A stretch of DNA of 64,000 nt, from the NCBI RefSeq assembly GCF_000425945.1, contig NZ_KE384481.1:434001-498000 (forward strand), written 5' to 3'. The translations under genes and the position numbers were made by a program. The notes below the pieces were generated by a model. The model was not told the origin of the DNA. It searched no databases and saw only the letters and a list, made by a program, of their open reading frames with translations. Of the stretch, positions 55,181 to 63,348 are shown piece after piece (position 1 is the first letter of the stretch; every line of letters begins with the position of its first letter). Origin of the DNA: Candidatus Solirubrobacter pratensis (GTDB lineage Bacteria; Actinomycetota; Thermoleophilia; Solirubrobacterales; Solirubrobacteraceae).

Positions 55181-56644
55181 CTAGGCAGAGACGGGCACAA
55201 CCTCCACCTCGCCTGCCTGAGCCGCCGCGGCGTGCTCGCGGCTGGCGCGGCCGGAGATCGTGAACAGCGCGAGCAGCGCGCCGGCGATCGCGAACCCGGC
55301 GCCGACCGTCATCGCGGTGCCGAAGCCCTCGGTCAGCGCCTGCGCGCGGGCGGTGCCGTCGCCGAGCAGCGAGTCCGTGCGCGAGTTGGCGATCGCGGCG
55401 AGGATGGCCAGGCCGAGCGCGCCGCCGATCTGCTGCGACGTGTTGATCAGGCCCGAGGCGAGGCCGGCCTCATGCCCTTCGACGCCCGCCACGGCGGCGA
55501 CCGTCATCGACACGAACGCGAACCCGAGGCCGAAGGCGGACAGCAGCGACGGGAACAGGATGTCGCCGAGGTACGAGCCGCCGGCCGAGATCTGCGCGAA
55601 CCAGACCAGGCCGCCTGCGGTCAGCACCATGCCCAGCACGAGGATCGGCTTGAAGCCGAAGCGCGTGACGAGGCCGGAGGCCATGCCCGCGGAGACGATG
55701 ATCCCGCCCGCCAGCGGCAGATAGGAGACGCCCGCCTTCAGCGCGTCATAGCCCAGCACCTGCTGCATGTACAGCGAGACGAAGAAGAACATCGAGAACA
55801 GCGACATCGCGATCAGCAGCGCGACGACGTTCACGCTCGTGATCGTGCGGATGCGGAAGATGCCCGGGAACGGGACGAGCGGGGCCTTCGTCCTGCGCTC
55901 GATCGCGACGAACGCGACGATCGACGCGACCGCGACGCCCATCAGGATCAGCGTCTCCGCCGAGGCCCAGCCGGCCTTGTTGGCGTTGACGATCGAGTAG
56001 ACGAGCAGCGACAGACCGCCGGTGACGGCGATGGCGCCCGCGACGTCGAAGTGGCGCGGGCCTGCGTTGCGGCTCTCGGGCAGCAGGCGCGGGGCGATCA
56101 GCGCCGCGGCGATGCCGATCGGCACGTTCACGAACAGCACCCACTCCCAGCCGGCCCACTGCGTCAGCATGCCGCCGAACAGCACGCCGGCGGCGCCGCC
56201 GGCGCCGGAGACGGCGCCCCAGACGCCCATCGCCTTGTTGCGCTCCGCACCCTCCCTGAAGAGCACGGTCACGAGCGAGAGCGCGGCCGGAGAGACGAGC
56301 GCGGCGCCGAGGCCCTGGACCGCGCGCGCGACGATCAGCCATACGTCGCTCTGGGCCAGGCCGCCTGCGAGTGAAGCGGATGCGAACAGCACGAGGCCGA
56401 TGACGAACATGCGGCGGCGGCCGATCAGGTCGGCCATGCGGCCGCCGAGCAGCAGGAAGCCGCCGAACGTCAGGGTGTACGCGTTGACGACCCAGGACAG
56501 GTTGTCCTGGGAGAAGTCGAGCGCGCGGCCGATGGACGGAAGCGCGACATTGACGATCGCCGCGTCGAGCACGACGATGAACTGCGCCGCGGCCAAGAGG
56601 GCGAGCGCCAGCCAGCGGCGATCGGTCGAGGGTGTGGTTGTCAT
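55181..56644 (-). CDS. MFS transporter, DHA2 (EmrB/QacA) drug-efflux type
   Basis: The 487-residue protein has 14 predicted transmembrane helices. Its motifs include FIVVLDAAIVNVALPSIGRA (motif D1), GGRMADLIGRRRMFVIG (motif A) and GPRHFDVAGAIAVTGGLSL. It exports drugs or metabolites by proton antiport. AGGAGC precedes ATG 56644. It diverges from a TetR gene whose operator-like repeats lie in the shared 108-bp region, so TetR repression is very likely. Confidence 0.94.
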   Translation of the reverse strand: MTTTPSTDRRWLALALLAAAQFIVVLDAAIVNVALPSIGRALDFSQDNLSWVVNAYTLTFGGFLLLGGRMADLIGRRRMFVIGLVLFASASLAGGLAQSDVWLIVARAVQGLGAALVSPAALSLVTVLFREGAERNKAMGVWGAVSGAGGAAGVLFGGMLTQWAGWEWVLFVNVPIGIAAALIAPRLLPESRNAGPRHFDVAGAIAVTGGLSLLVYSIVNANKAGWASAETLILMGVAVASIVAFVAIERRTKAPLVPFPGIFRIRTITSVNVVALLIAMSLFSMFFFVSLYMQQVLGYDALKAGVSYLPLAGGIIVSAGMASGLVTRFGFKPILVLGMVLTAGGLVWFAQISAGGSYLGDILFPSLLSAFGLGFAFVSMTVAAVAGVEGHEAGLASGLINTSQQIGGALGLAILAAIANSRTDSLLGDGTARAQALTEGFGTAMTVGAGFAIAGALLALFTISGRASREHAAAAQAGEVEVVPVSA

Positions 56645-56676
56645 CAGTGCTCCTGGTGGGGTTAGCCGAACTAAGT

Positions 56677-56724
56677 GGAAGCGGGGTTCCGGTTTCGGTT
56701 GGTACCATACGGAATTGACGTTCC
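56677..56724. promoter_or_regulatory. Two TetR operator candidates (GGAA-N6-TTCC)
   Basis: The inverted repeat GGAA-N6-TTCC occurs at 56677-56690 and again at 56711-56724, 34 bases apart, in the divergent MFS/tetR region. The second copy encloses the -35 hexamer of the tetR promoter, so binding would block transcription. Confidence 0.7.
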
Positions 56725-56743
56725 GCTTTCAAGGCCCTATTTT
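56715..56743 (+). promoter_or_regulatory. Sigma-70-type promoter of the tetR gene
   Basis: The -35 hexamer TTGACG (56715-56720) and -10 hexamer TATTTT (56738-56743) are separated by exactly 17 bases. The ATG follows only nine bases after the -10 element, so the transcript should be leaderless or nearly so. Confidence 0.7.
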
Positions 56744-56752
56744 CCTTCTCCC

Positions 56753-57364
56753 ATGACACAGGTCTCAGGACGCCCCCTCCGCGCAGACGCTCGGCGCAAT
56801 CGCGAGCGCGTCCTGACGGCCGCCCGCGCGGTCTTCGCCGAGCAGGGTCATGACGCCCAGATGGACGACGTCGCCAAGCGCGCCGAGGTCGGAGTCGGCA
56901 CCGTCTACCGGCACTTCCCGACCAAGGAGGCGCTGATCGACGCGATCGCGCTCGATGCGTTCGAGCGCCTGCTCGCGTTCGCGACCGAGCAGGTCGCGCG
57001 CGAGGACGCCGATCCCTGGGAGGCGCTGGAGGCGACGATGTGGGCCAGCGCGGAGATCCTCGCGGGTGACCGCGCGGTCGCCGAGGTGATGGCCGAGATG
57101 GCCGGCCCGCTGACCTTCGACGAGGCGCTGCAGGAGAAGGCGTCCGCCGCGATGACGGCGCTCGTCGAGCGCGCTCAGGCGGCCGGCGCCCTGCGGCCGG
57201 ACGTGATCGTCGACGACATCGTGATGGTCATGTGCGGGGTCGGCACGGCGACGCGCAAGCCGCACAGCTGTACCGAGGCGTGGCGCCGCCACGTGGCCAT
57301 CCTCCTCGACGGGCTGCGCGCCGGGAGCGCCGTCTCCGATCTCACGCTGAAGCCTTGTTCGTAG
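56753..57364 (+). CDS. TetR family transcriptional regulator
   Basis: The 203-residue repressor has the TetR helix-turn-helix (RNRERVLTAARAVFAEQG, then VGVGTVYRHFPTKEALIDA) at about 15-65 and a helical ligand-binding domain after it. ATG 56753 lies immediately downstream of a strong promoter that overlaps an operator-like repeat. It very probably represses itself and the divergent MFS pump and is released by a pump substrate. Confidence 0.94.
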   Translation: MTQVSGRPLRADARRNRERVLTAARAVFAEQGHDAQMDDVAKRAEVGVGTVYRHFPTKEALIDAIALDAFERLLAFATEQVAREDADPWEALEATMWASAEILAGDRAVAEVMAEMAGPLTFDEALQEKASAAMTALVERAQAAGALRPDVIVDDIVMVMCGVGTATRKPHSCTEAWRRHVAILLDGLRAGSAVSDLTLKPCS

Positions 57365-57374
57365 GCTGAGGGGC

Positions 57375-59198
57375 ATGACCGCCCCGGAAGCCCTCACCGA
57401 TCCCGAGCTCGAGCAGGTCGCCTGGGATCTCAGTGACCTGATCGCCGGCGCGGGTCCCGAGGACCCGCAGGCCGCCGTGGACGCGCTGCTCGACGACGCG
57501 AAGTCGCGCGCCGACGCGTTCGCCGCCGCGTACGCCGGCAAGGTCGCGTCGCTCGACGGCCCCGGGCTGGTCACGCTGATGCGCGAGCTGGCGGAGATCG
57601 AGGAGATCGCCGCGCGCGCCGGCACCTACGCGCACCTCTCGTTCTCGGTCGACACGGCCGATCCGGCGCGCGGCGCGCTGCTGCAGCGCGTCGAGGAGAA
57701 GGGCACGGCGATCGAGACCGTGCTGCTGTTCTTCCAGCTCGAATGGGCCGCCCTCGACGACGCGAAGGCGGACGAGCTGCTCGCCGCGGACGGGCTGGAC
57801 TTCGCGCGCCACCACCTCGCCACCGCGCGCCGCTACCGGCCGTACCTGCTGAGCGAGCCGGAGGAGAAGGTCCTCACGGAGAAGGCGCTGTCGGGCCGCA
57901 CCGCGTGGGTGCGGCTGTTCGAGGAGCAGACGGCGGCGATCGAGGTCGAGCTGGCCGACGCGTCCGAGCCCGTGTCGCTCGAGGTCGCCCTCGCCCGCCT
58001 GTTCTCGCCTGACCGCGAGATCCGGCGCGACACCGCCCAGCGCGTCACCGCGGCGCTGCAGCCGGGGCTGCGCACGCGCGGCTTCGCGTTCAACACGCTG
58101 CTCGCCGACAAGGCGACCGACGACCGGCTGCGCTCGTTCCCGCACTGGCTGGCCTCGCGCAACCTCGCCAACGAGGCGTCCGACGAGTCGGTCCAGGCGC
58201 TGATCGACGCCGTCCGCGCCCGCTACGAGCTGCCCCGCCGCTGGTACCGGCTCAAGGCCCGGCTGCTCGGCCTCGACAAGCTCGCCGACTACGACCGCAT
58301 GGCGGCGGTCACCTCCGACCAGGAGAAGGTGCCGTGGCACGAGGCGCGCGACCTCGTGCACGAGACCTACGCCGGCTTCTCCGACGAGCTCGGCGCGATC
58401 GTCAAGCGCTTCTACGACGAGCACTGGATCGACGGGCCGGTGCGCCCGGGCAAGCGCGGCGGCGCGTTCTGCTCCTACGGGACGCCGGGCGTGCACCCGT
58501 ACGTGATGCTCAACTACACGTACCTGCGACGCGACGTCCTCACGCTCGCGCACGAGCTCGGCCACGGCGTCCACGCGGCGCTCGGGTCGCGCCAGGGCGT
58601 GTTCCACATGGCGACGCCGCTGACGCTGGCCGAGACCGCGTCGGTGTTCGGCGAGACGCTGGTGTTCGGGCGGCTGCTCGAGCGCGCGCCGACGCCCGAG
58701 TCGCGGCTGGCGCTGCTGGCCGAGTCGATCGAGGGGTCGATCGCGACCGTCTTCCGCCAGGTGGCGATGAACAGCTTCGAGCACCTCGTGCACACCAGGC
58801 GGCGAGACGAGGGCGAGCTGTCGGCCGACCGCTTCGGCGAACTGTGGGCGGAGTCGCAGGTGGAGCTGCTCGGCGACGCGGTCGAGGTCACCGAGGGCTA
58901 CCGGTCGTGGTGGTCCTACGTGCCCCACTTCATCGCGACCCCGGGCTACGTCTACGCATATGCCTACGGGCAGCTGCTGGCGCTGGCCGTGTATGGGCGC
59001 TACGAGGAGGAGGGCGACGCGTTCGTGCCCAAGTACCTCGAGCTGCTCGGCGCGGGCGGGTCGCGCAGCCCGGAGGAGCTCGGCGCGATCGTCGGCGTCG
59101 ACCTCGCCGACCCCGGCTTCTGGGACCGCGGCCTGGATCTGGTGGAGCGCAAGCTCGACGCCGCCGAGCAGGCGGCGAAGGACGCCGGCCGCATCTAG
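57375..59198 (+). CDS. pepF: Oligoendopeptidase F family metallopeptidase (M3)
   Basis: The 607-residue cytoplasmic zinc peptidase has the active-site motif TLAHELGHGVHAAL (H-E-x2-H), followed by the family segments MATPLTLAETASVFGETLV and TPGYVYAYAYGQLLALAVYG. It cleaves short peptides of roughly 7-17 residues. Length and layout are standard. It starts ten bases after the tetR stop and may be read from the same transcript. Confidence 0.94.
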   Translation: MTAPEALTDPELEQVAWDLSDLIAGAGPEDPQAAVDALLDDAKSRADAFAAAYAGKVASLDGPGLVTLMRELAEIEEIAARAGTYAHLSFSVDTADPARGALLQRVEEKGTAIETVLLFFQLEWAALDDAKADELLAADGLDFARHHLATARRYRPYLLSEPEEKVLTEKALSGRTAWVRLFEEQTAAIEVELADASEPVSLEVALARLFSPDREIRRDTAQRVTAALQPGLRTRGFAFNTLLADKATDDRLRSFPHWLASRNLANEASDESVQALIDAVRARYELPRRWYRLKARLLGLDKLADYDRMAAVTSDQEKVPWHEARDLVHETYAGFSDELGAIVKRFYDEHWIDGPVRPGKRGGAFCSYGTPGVHPYVMLNYTYLRRDVLTLAHELGHGVHAALGSRQGVFHMATPLTLAETASVFGETLVFGRLLERAPTPESRLALLAESIEGSIATVFRQVAMNSFEHLVHTRRRDEGELSADRFGELWAESQVELLGDAVEVTEGYRSWWSYVPHFIATPGYVYAYAYGQLLALAVYGRYEEEGDAFVPKYLELLGAGGSRSPEELGAIVGVDLADPGFWDRGLDLVERKLDAAEQAAKDAGRI

Positions 59199-59316
59199 GG
59201 CGTCACCCGCCCGCCGGCGCGTCGCCGATCTCGGTCCGCGCGTAGCGCGCCTCGCAGCTCACGCCGCGCGGTCGAGCAGCGCCTGCGCGCCGGCGGGAAG
59301 CCCGAGCCGCCGCGGC

Positions 59317-60537
59317 TCACGCGCTCCGCAGCACGAGCCGCACGATCATCCGCGCGACCGCGGTGAGCTCGGAGAGCTCGACGTGCTCGTCGACCGCGTG
59401 GGCGAGCTCGATGCCCGGGGTCCCGACCATCACGGCCGGGATCCCGCGGGCGGTGAAGAGCCGCATGTCGGCCCCGTAGGGCACGCCGACCACCGGCGCC
59501 GAGCCGCGCTCCGCGGCGACCGCCTCGCGGACCGCGGCGACCCACGGGTGGTCCCGCGGCGTCTCTCCGGACGCGAACGCGCCGCCTTCCCACGTCAGCA
59601 CGCACGGCGGCTCGCCGTCGTCGAGCGCCGCGTCGACCGCGGCCTGCAGCGCCGCTCGCGCTTCGCCGAGGCCGGCGCCGACGGGGACGCCGAGGCGCCC
59701 CTCGAACTCGATCCGGTCGGGCACCTGGCTCGACCACGTCCCGCCGGTGATCCGTCCGACGAGCAGCGGGTACGGAAGCGGCAACGACCGCATCAGCGGA
59801 TGCGCCACGTCCGCGTTGACCGCCGCCTCGTGGGCCGCCAGCGCCGCGTGGACGCGCACGTAGCGGTCGAGCGCGGAGCAGCCCTCCAGCCGCGCCGCGG
59901 CGTGGGCCGAGCGCCCGCGGACGACGCCCTTGAAGGTCAGCGCGCCGGCTTGGGCGCAGACGACGGCGAAGCCGGTCGGCTCCGGGAGCAGGGCGGCGTC
60001 GAACGCGGCGTCGCGCTCGAGCTCGGCGAACGTGCCGAGGCCGCCGTCCTCCTCCGAGGACACCGCCTGCAGGACGACCGTGGGCGAGGTCGCGCCGGCG
60101 GCCTTGACGGCGGCCAGCGCGTGCAGCGCCGCGACGACGGCGCCCTTCATGTCGACCGCTCCGCGCCCGTAGAGCCGGCCGCCGGCGAGCTCGCCCGACC
60201 ATGGCCCGTGCGACCACGGCTCCGTGCCGGGCCCGACGACGTCGACGTGCCCGTTGATCGCGATCCGGGGCCCGGAGCCGGGCAGCGTCGCCGTCAGTCC
60301 CCACAGCTCCTCACGCGGCGCCTCCTCGCCCGGATGGCCGGGCGCGGCCCGCAGCGCCGCCAGGTCGTGCGCGTGCAGGTCGGCCTCCAGCCCCAGCTCC
60401 CCCGCCCGCGCCGCCAGCAGCTCGAGCACCCGGCGCTCGGCGCCCGTCACGCTCGGCACCCGCACCGCCGCGGCCGCATCGCGCGCGAGCGCCTCCGTGT
60501 CCAGCGCCGCGAGCGCCGCCTCCTCTTCGGGTGCCAT
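59317..60537 (-). CDS. M20 family metallopeptidase (ArgE/DapE/CPG2-like)
   Basis: The 406-residue enzyme has the di-zinc site of the M20 family: AINGHVDVV, GRGAVDMKGAVVA (bridging Asp) and SSEEDGGLGT (catalytic Glu and ligand). A dimerisation domain follows (about 185-300), then YGADMRLF and a late His in IELAHAVDEHVEL. It deacylates or hydrolyses N-acyl amino acids or dipeptides. Specificity cannot be told. Convergent with pepF across a 118-bp gap with no recognised feature. Confidence 0.9.
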   Translation of the reverse strand: MAPEEEAALAALDTEALARDAAAAVRVPSVTGAERRVLELLAARAGELGLEADLHAHDLAALRAAPGHPGEEAPREELWGLTATLPGSGPRIAINGHVDVVGPGTEPWSHGPWSGELAGGRLYGRGAVDMKGAVVAALHALAAVKAAGATSPTVVLQAVSSEEDGGLGTFAELERDAAFDAALLPEPTGFAVVCAQAGALTFKGVVRGRSAHAAARLEGCSALDRYVRVHAALAAHEAAVNADVAHPLMRSLPLPYPLLVGRITGGTWSSQVPDRIEFEGRLGVPVGAGLGEARAALQAAVDAALDDGEPPCVLTWEGGAFASGETPRDHPWVAAVREAVAAERGSAPVVGVPYGADMRLFTARGIPAVMVGTPGIELAHAVDEHVELSELTAVARMIVRLVLRSA

Positions 60538-60628
60538 GAGCGCGCGAGGGTACCGTGCAGCGATCCGAGCCCGCAGGGCGAGGATCGCCCTTGACCTTCG
60601 GATAGGTCGAGAAAGGCTGAGCGCGAGG

Positions 60629-61360
60629 ATGATCTTCGCGATGAGGGAGCCCGGCGATCAGCCGATCGCGGTGCGCTCGCTCGGTCGTCGCTTCGGTCCC
60701 CAGCAGGTGTTGGAGGATGTGGATCTGTCGGTCGGGCGCGGCGAGATTCATGGCCTGCTCGGTCCGGGCAATGCCGGCAAGAGCACGCTGCTGCGCATCC
60801 TCGCCGGCCGGCTCGGCCAGACCGCCGGCGAAGCGCGCGTGCTCGGCGAGCCGTCCGGCGCGCCGGCGCTGAAGGGCCGGATCGCGCTCGTCGACGCGGG
60901 AGGGGACGTCGCCTACCAGCGCATCTCCGGCTTCGAGAACCTCGCGTTCGCGGGCCGCCTGCACGGGATGGCGCACCGCGAGGCGTTCGAGCGCGCCGAC
61001 GCGCTGCTGCACGAGGCCGGCCTCGGCGCCGCCGCGCAGGTCGCGGTCGGCGAGTGGACCTCGGGGATGCGCCGCCGCCTGGCGGTCGCCCGCGCGCTGA
61101 TCACCGAGCCCGCGGTGCTCCTGATCGACGCGCCGGCGCACGGGATGGAGCTCGATGCGGCCGGCGCCGTCCGCACGGTCGTCGCCGCCCGCGCGACCCA
61201 CGGCGCCGCCGTGCTGTGGGCGACGCACCGACTCGACGAGCTGCCCGCCGCCGCGGCGACCGTGACCGTGCTCGCGAGCGGCCGCGTGCGCTATGCGGGC
61301 GCCGTGCGCGCGCTGGCCTCGCTCTGCGTCCAGACGGCGGGGGCGCGGCGCGCTGCCTGA
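60629..61360 (+). CDS. Degenerate, orphan ABC-type ATPase
   Basis: The 243-residue protein has the single-domain ABC ATPase fold with Walker A LLGPGNAGKSTLLRIL. The signature is altered to TSGMRRRLAVARAL, and Walker B reads VLLIDAPAHGMELD, so the catalytic glutamate of D-E-P is alanine. No permease gene is adjacent. It may bind ATP without efficient hydrolysis and act as a regulator. Starts at 60629 and 60641 are both possible. Confidence 0.82.
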   Translation: MIFAMREPGDQPIAVRSLGRRFGPQQVLEDVDLSVGRGEIHGLLGPGNAGKSTLLRILAGRLGQTAGEARVLGEPSGAPALKGRIALVDAGGDVAYQRISGFENLAFAGRLHGMAHREAFERADALLHEAGLGAAAQVAVGEWTSGMRRRLAVARALITEPAVLLIDAPAHGMELDAAGAVRTVVAARATHGAAVLWATHRLDELPAAAATVTVLASGRVRYAGAVRALASLCVQTAGARRAA

Positions 61361-61426
61361 CCACAAGCCCAGGCCTGAGGCGAGGGTGTCAGCGCTTGCA
61401 TACCACTCCCGTTAGTCTGGAAGACG

Positions 61427-61954
61427 GTGCTTAGCGGTCAAACTTTCAACAACGGCATAGGCTCCGACCTGGGTGGACGCGTCCGCTCCCTGCGGCGCCA
61501 GCGCGGGCTCACGCTCAAGGCGCTCGGCAGGCTTGCCGGCCTCTCGCACCCGTTCCTCAGCCAGGTCGAGCGCGGGCTCGCGCGCCCCAGCGTCGTCTCG
61601 GTGGAGCGGATCGCCGAAGCGCTCGGCGTGCCTGTCGCGCACCTGTGGGCGCCGCCGCGCTCGCGCGACGTGCGGCTGCTGCGGCGCGAGGAGAGCGGGC
61701 GCGGCACGCGCGAGCTGCTCGCCGCCGCGCCGGCGGTGCAGGAGTGGAGCGGCGACCGGCGCTGGCCCGCGGAGCCCGATGCGCACGCCGGCGACGTGCT
61801 CGTCTACGTCGCGCGCGGCGCGATCGACGTCGAGCTCGACGGCACCGTGCACGAGCTCGGCGAAGGCGACGCCCTCGTGTTCGACGGCCACACGCCGCAC
61901 CGCCTGCGGCGCCGCGGCGGCCCGAGCACGCGCGCGCTGATCATCAGGGTCTGA
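61427..61954 (+). CDS. XRE family regulator with C-terminal cupin domain
   Basis: The 175-residue protein has a helix-turn-helix (RVRSLRRQRGLTLKALGR, then HPFLSQVERGLARPS) at about 17-70. A small cupin barrel follows (about 100-175) with DAHAGDVLVYVARGAIDVEL and FDGHTPHRLRR. This class senses a small metabolite through the cupin and represses catabolic or detoxification genes. It starts with GTG at 61427. It overlaps the convergent next gene by 11 bases. Confidence 0.9.
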   Translation: MLSGQTFNNGIGSDLGGRVRSLRRQRGLTLKALGRLAGLSHPFLSQVERGLARPSVVSVERIAEALGVPVAHLWAPPRSRDVRLLRREESGRGTRELLAAAPAVQEWSGDRRWPAEPDAHAGDVLVYVARGAIDVELDGTVHELGEGDALVFDGHTPHRLRRRGGPSTRALIIRV

Positions 61955-62720
61955 ACGCGAGATCGGCGGGCGGCTCGCCGCCCGCCAGCAGCATCTCGGC
62001 GGCCCTGCGCAGCGCGGCCGCCGCGACGCCCATCGGCCCCGGGCCGTAGCTGATGCGCGAGACGCCGGCGGCCGCGAGCTCCGCCCGCGCCGGCCCGCCC
62101 GCGCCGGCGAGCACGCTCACCGGCACGCGCGCCGCGATCTCCCTGATCGCATCGAGGTCCCGCAGCCCCGGCACGAAGATGCAGTCCGCGCCCGCGTCCA
62201 TGTAGGCCTCCGCGCGCTCGATCGCCGCCACGAGCCGCTCCGGCTCGGGCACGTCGCGGATGTAGACGTCGGTGCGCGCGTTGATCACGACCGGCACGCC
62301 GAGCTCCTCACCGTTCGCGCGCGCCGCGGCGACCCGCGCGGCGTGCTCCTCGGCCGCCCGCAACGTGCCGTCCGGCTCGGAGTCCTCCAGGTTGCAGCCG
62401 ACCGCGCCGGCCTCGATCGCCAGCGCGACGATCTCCCCCGCGTCGCCGTAGCCGCGCTCGAGGTCGGCGGTGACCGGAAGCTCCACGGCGCCGGCGATGA
62501 TGCCGATCGCGGCGAGCATCGTCTCGCGCGGCATCGCCTCGCCGTCGGCGAAGCCATGCGCGGCGGCGATCGAGTGGCTCGCCGTGGCGACGGCCTGACA
62601 GCCGGGGGCGGCGGCGACGACGCGCGCGGACGCGGCGTCCCAGACGTTGACGAGCACGAGCGGCTCGCCGGGCCGGTGCAGCGCTCGCAGCGCCTCGGCC
62701 TTGTCTCGCTGGGTGCTCAT
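61944..62720 (-). CDS. Isocitrate lyase/PEP mutase superfamily protein
   Basis: The 258-residue enzyme belongs to the oxaloacetate-decarboxylase or PEP-mutase branch. Landmarks are LVLVNVWDAASARVVAAA, TASHSIAAAHGFADGE, PVTADLERGYGD, CNLEDSEPDG and VVINARTDVYI. The usual catalytic K-K-x-C-G loop of isocitrate lyases is absent, as in this branch. It probably cleaves or forms a C-C or C-P bond on an alpha-keto acid. Its ATG overlaps the methyltransferase stop. Confidence 0.88.
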   Translation of the reverse strand: MSTQRDKAEALRALHRPGEPLVLVNVWDAASARVVAAAPGCQAVATASHSIAAAHGFADGEAMPRETMLAAIGIIAGAVELPVTADLERGYGDAGEIVALAIEAGAVGCNLEDSEPDGTLRAAEEHAARVAAARANGEELGVPVVINARTDVYIRDVPEPERLVAAIERAEAYMDAGADCIFVPGLRDLDAIREIAARVPVSVLAGAGGPARAELAAAGVSRISYGPGPMGVAAAALRRAAEMLLAGGEPPADLAFRP

Positions 62721-63337
62721 GCCGGAGAGCGTATGCGGTAGACGGCGCCGCGCGGAAGCTCGGCGGCCGGGCGGCGAACGACGTCGAGGCCGGCGCCGGC
62801 GGCGCGCGCGAAGAAGCCCTCGGCGGCGGGACGGCCGGGGTCGGCGAGCCAGACCTCGCCGCGCGGCGCGAGCAGCCGCGGGAGCAGCGGCAGCAGCGCC
62901 TCGCCGTTGCGCGCCTCGTAGAGCACGTCGGAGGCGAGCACGAGCTCCCACGGCCCGCGCTCGATCAGCGCCTCCGGCTCGGTCCAGGAGCACGCGAGCG
63001 TGTCGAGCACCAGCCCGTTGCGCTCGGCGTTGCGCGCGGTCATCGCGACGGCGTCCGGGGCCCAGTCGGTCGCCAGCACGCGTCCGCCCGCCGCGGCCGC
63101 CGCGAGGCTGGGGAGCCCAAGGCCGCAGCCCAGCTCGAGCGTCCGCGCGCCGTGCAGCGCGCGCGTCCCGATCGCCCGCGCGAGCGCCAGCGCGCTCGGC
63201 CACAGCTCGGCCCAGTAGGGCAGGAACTCCTCGTGCTCGAACGCCTCATCGTCGAGCAGCGCCTCGGCGTCGCGCGGGCGCAGCAGCGTGAGATCGCGGC
63301 CCGCGATCGCGACGACCTCCTCGACCAGGTCCTCCAT
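62717..63337 (-). CDS. Class I SAM-dependent methyltransferase (METTL-like)
   Basis: The 206-residue protein has the SAM motif ARTLELGCGLGLPSLAAAAA, the acidic ribose-binding ATDWAPDAVAMTARN, and VLASDVLYEARNGE in place of the usual catalytic N/D-P-P-Y segment. It resembles the protein-lysine or nicotinamide methyltransferase-like group. The target is unknown. It diverges from the LacI gene with an 11-bp gap. Confidence 0.85.
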   Translation of the reverse strand: MEDLVEEVVAIAGRDLTLLRPRDAEALLDDEAFEHEEFLPYWAELWPSALALARAIGTRALHGARTLELGCGLGLPSLAAAAAGGRVLATDWAPDAVAMTARNAERNGLVLDTLACSWTEPEALIERGPWELVLASDVLYEARNGEALLPLLPRLLAPRGEVWLADPGRPAAEGFFARAAGAGLDVVRRPAAELPRGAVYRIRSPA

Positions 63338-63348
63338 CGGACCCTAGG

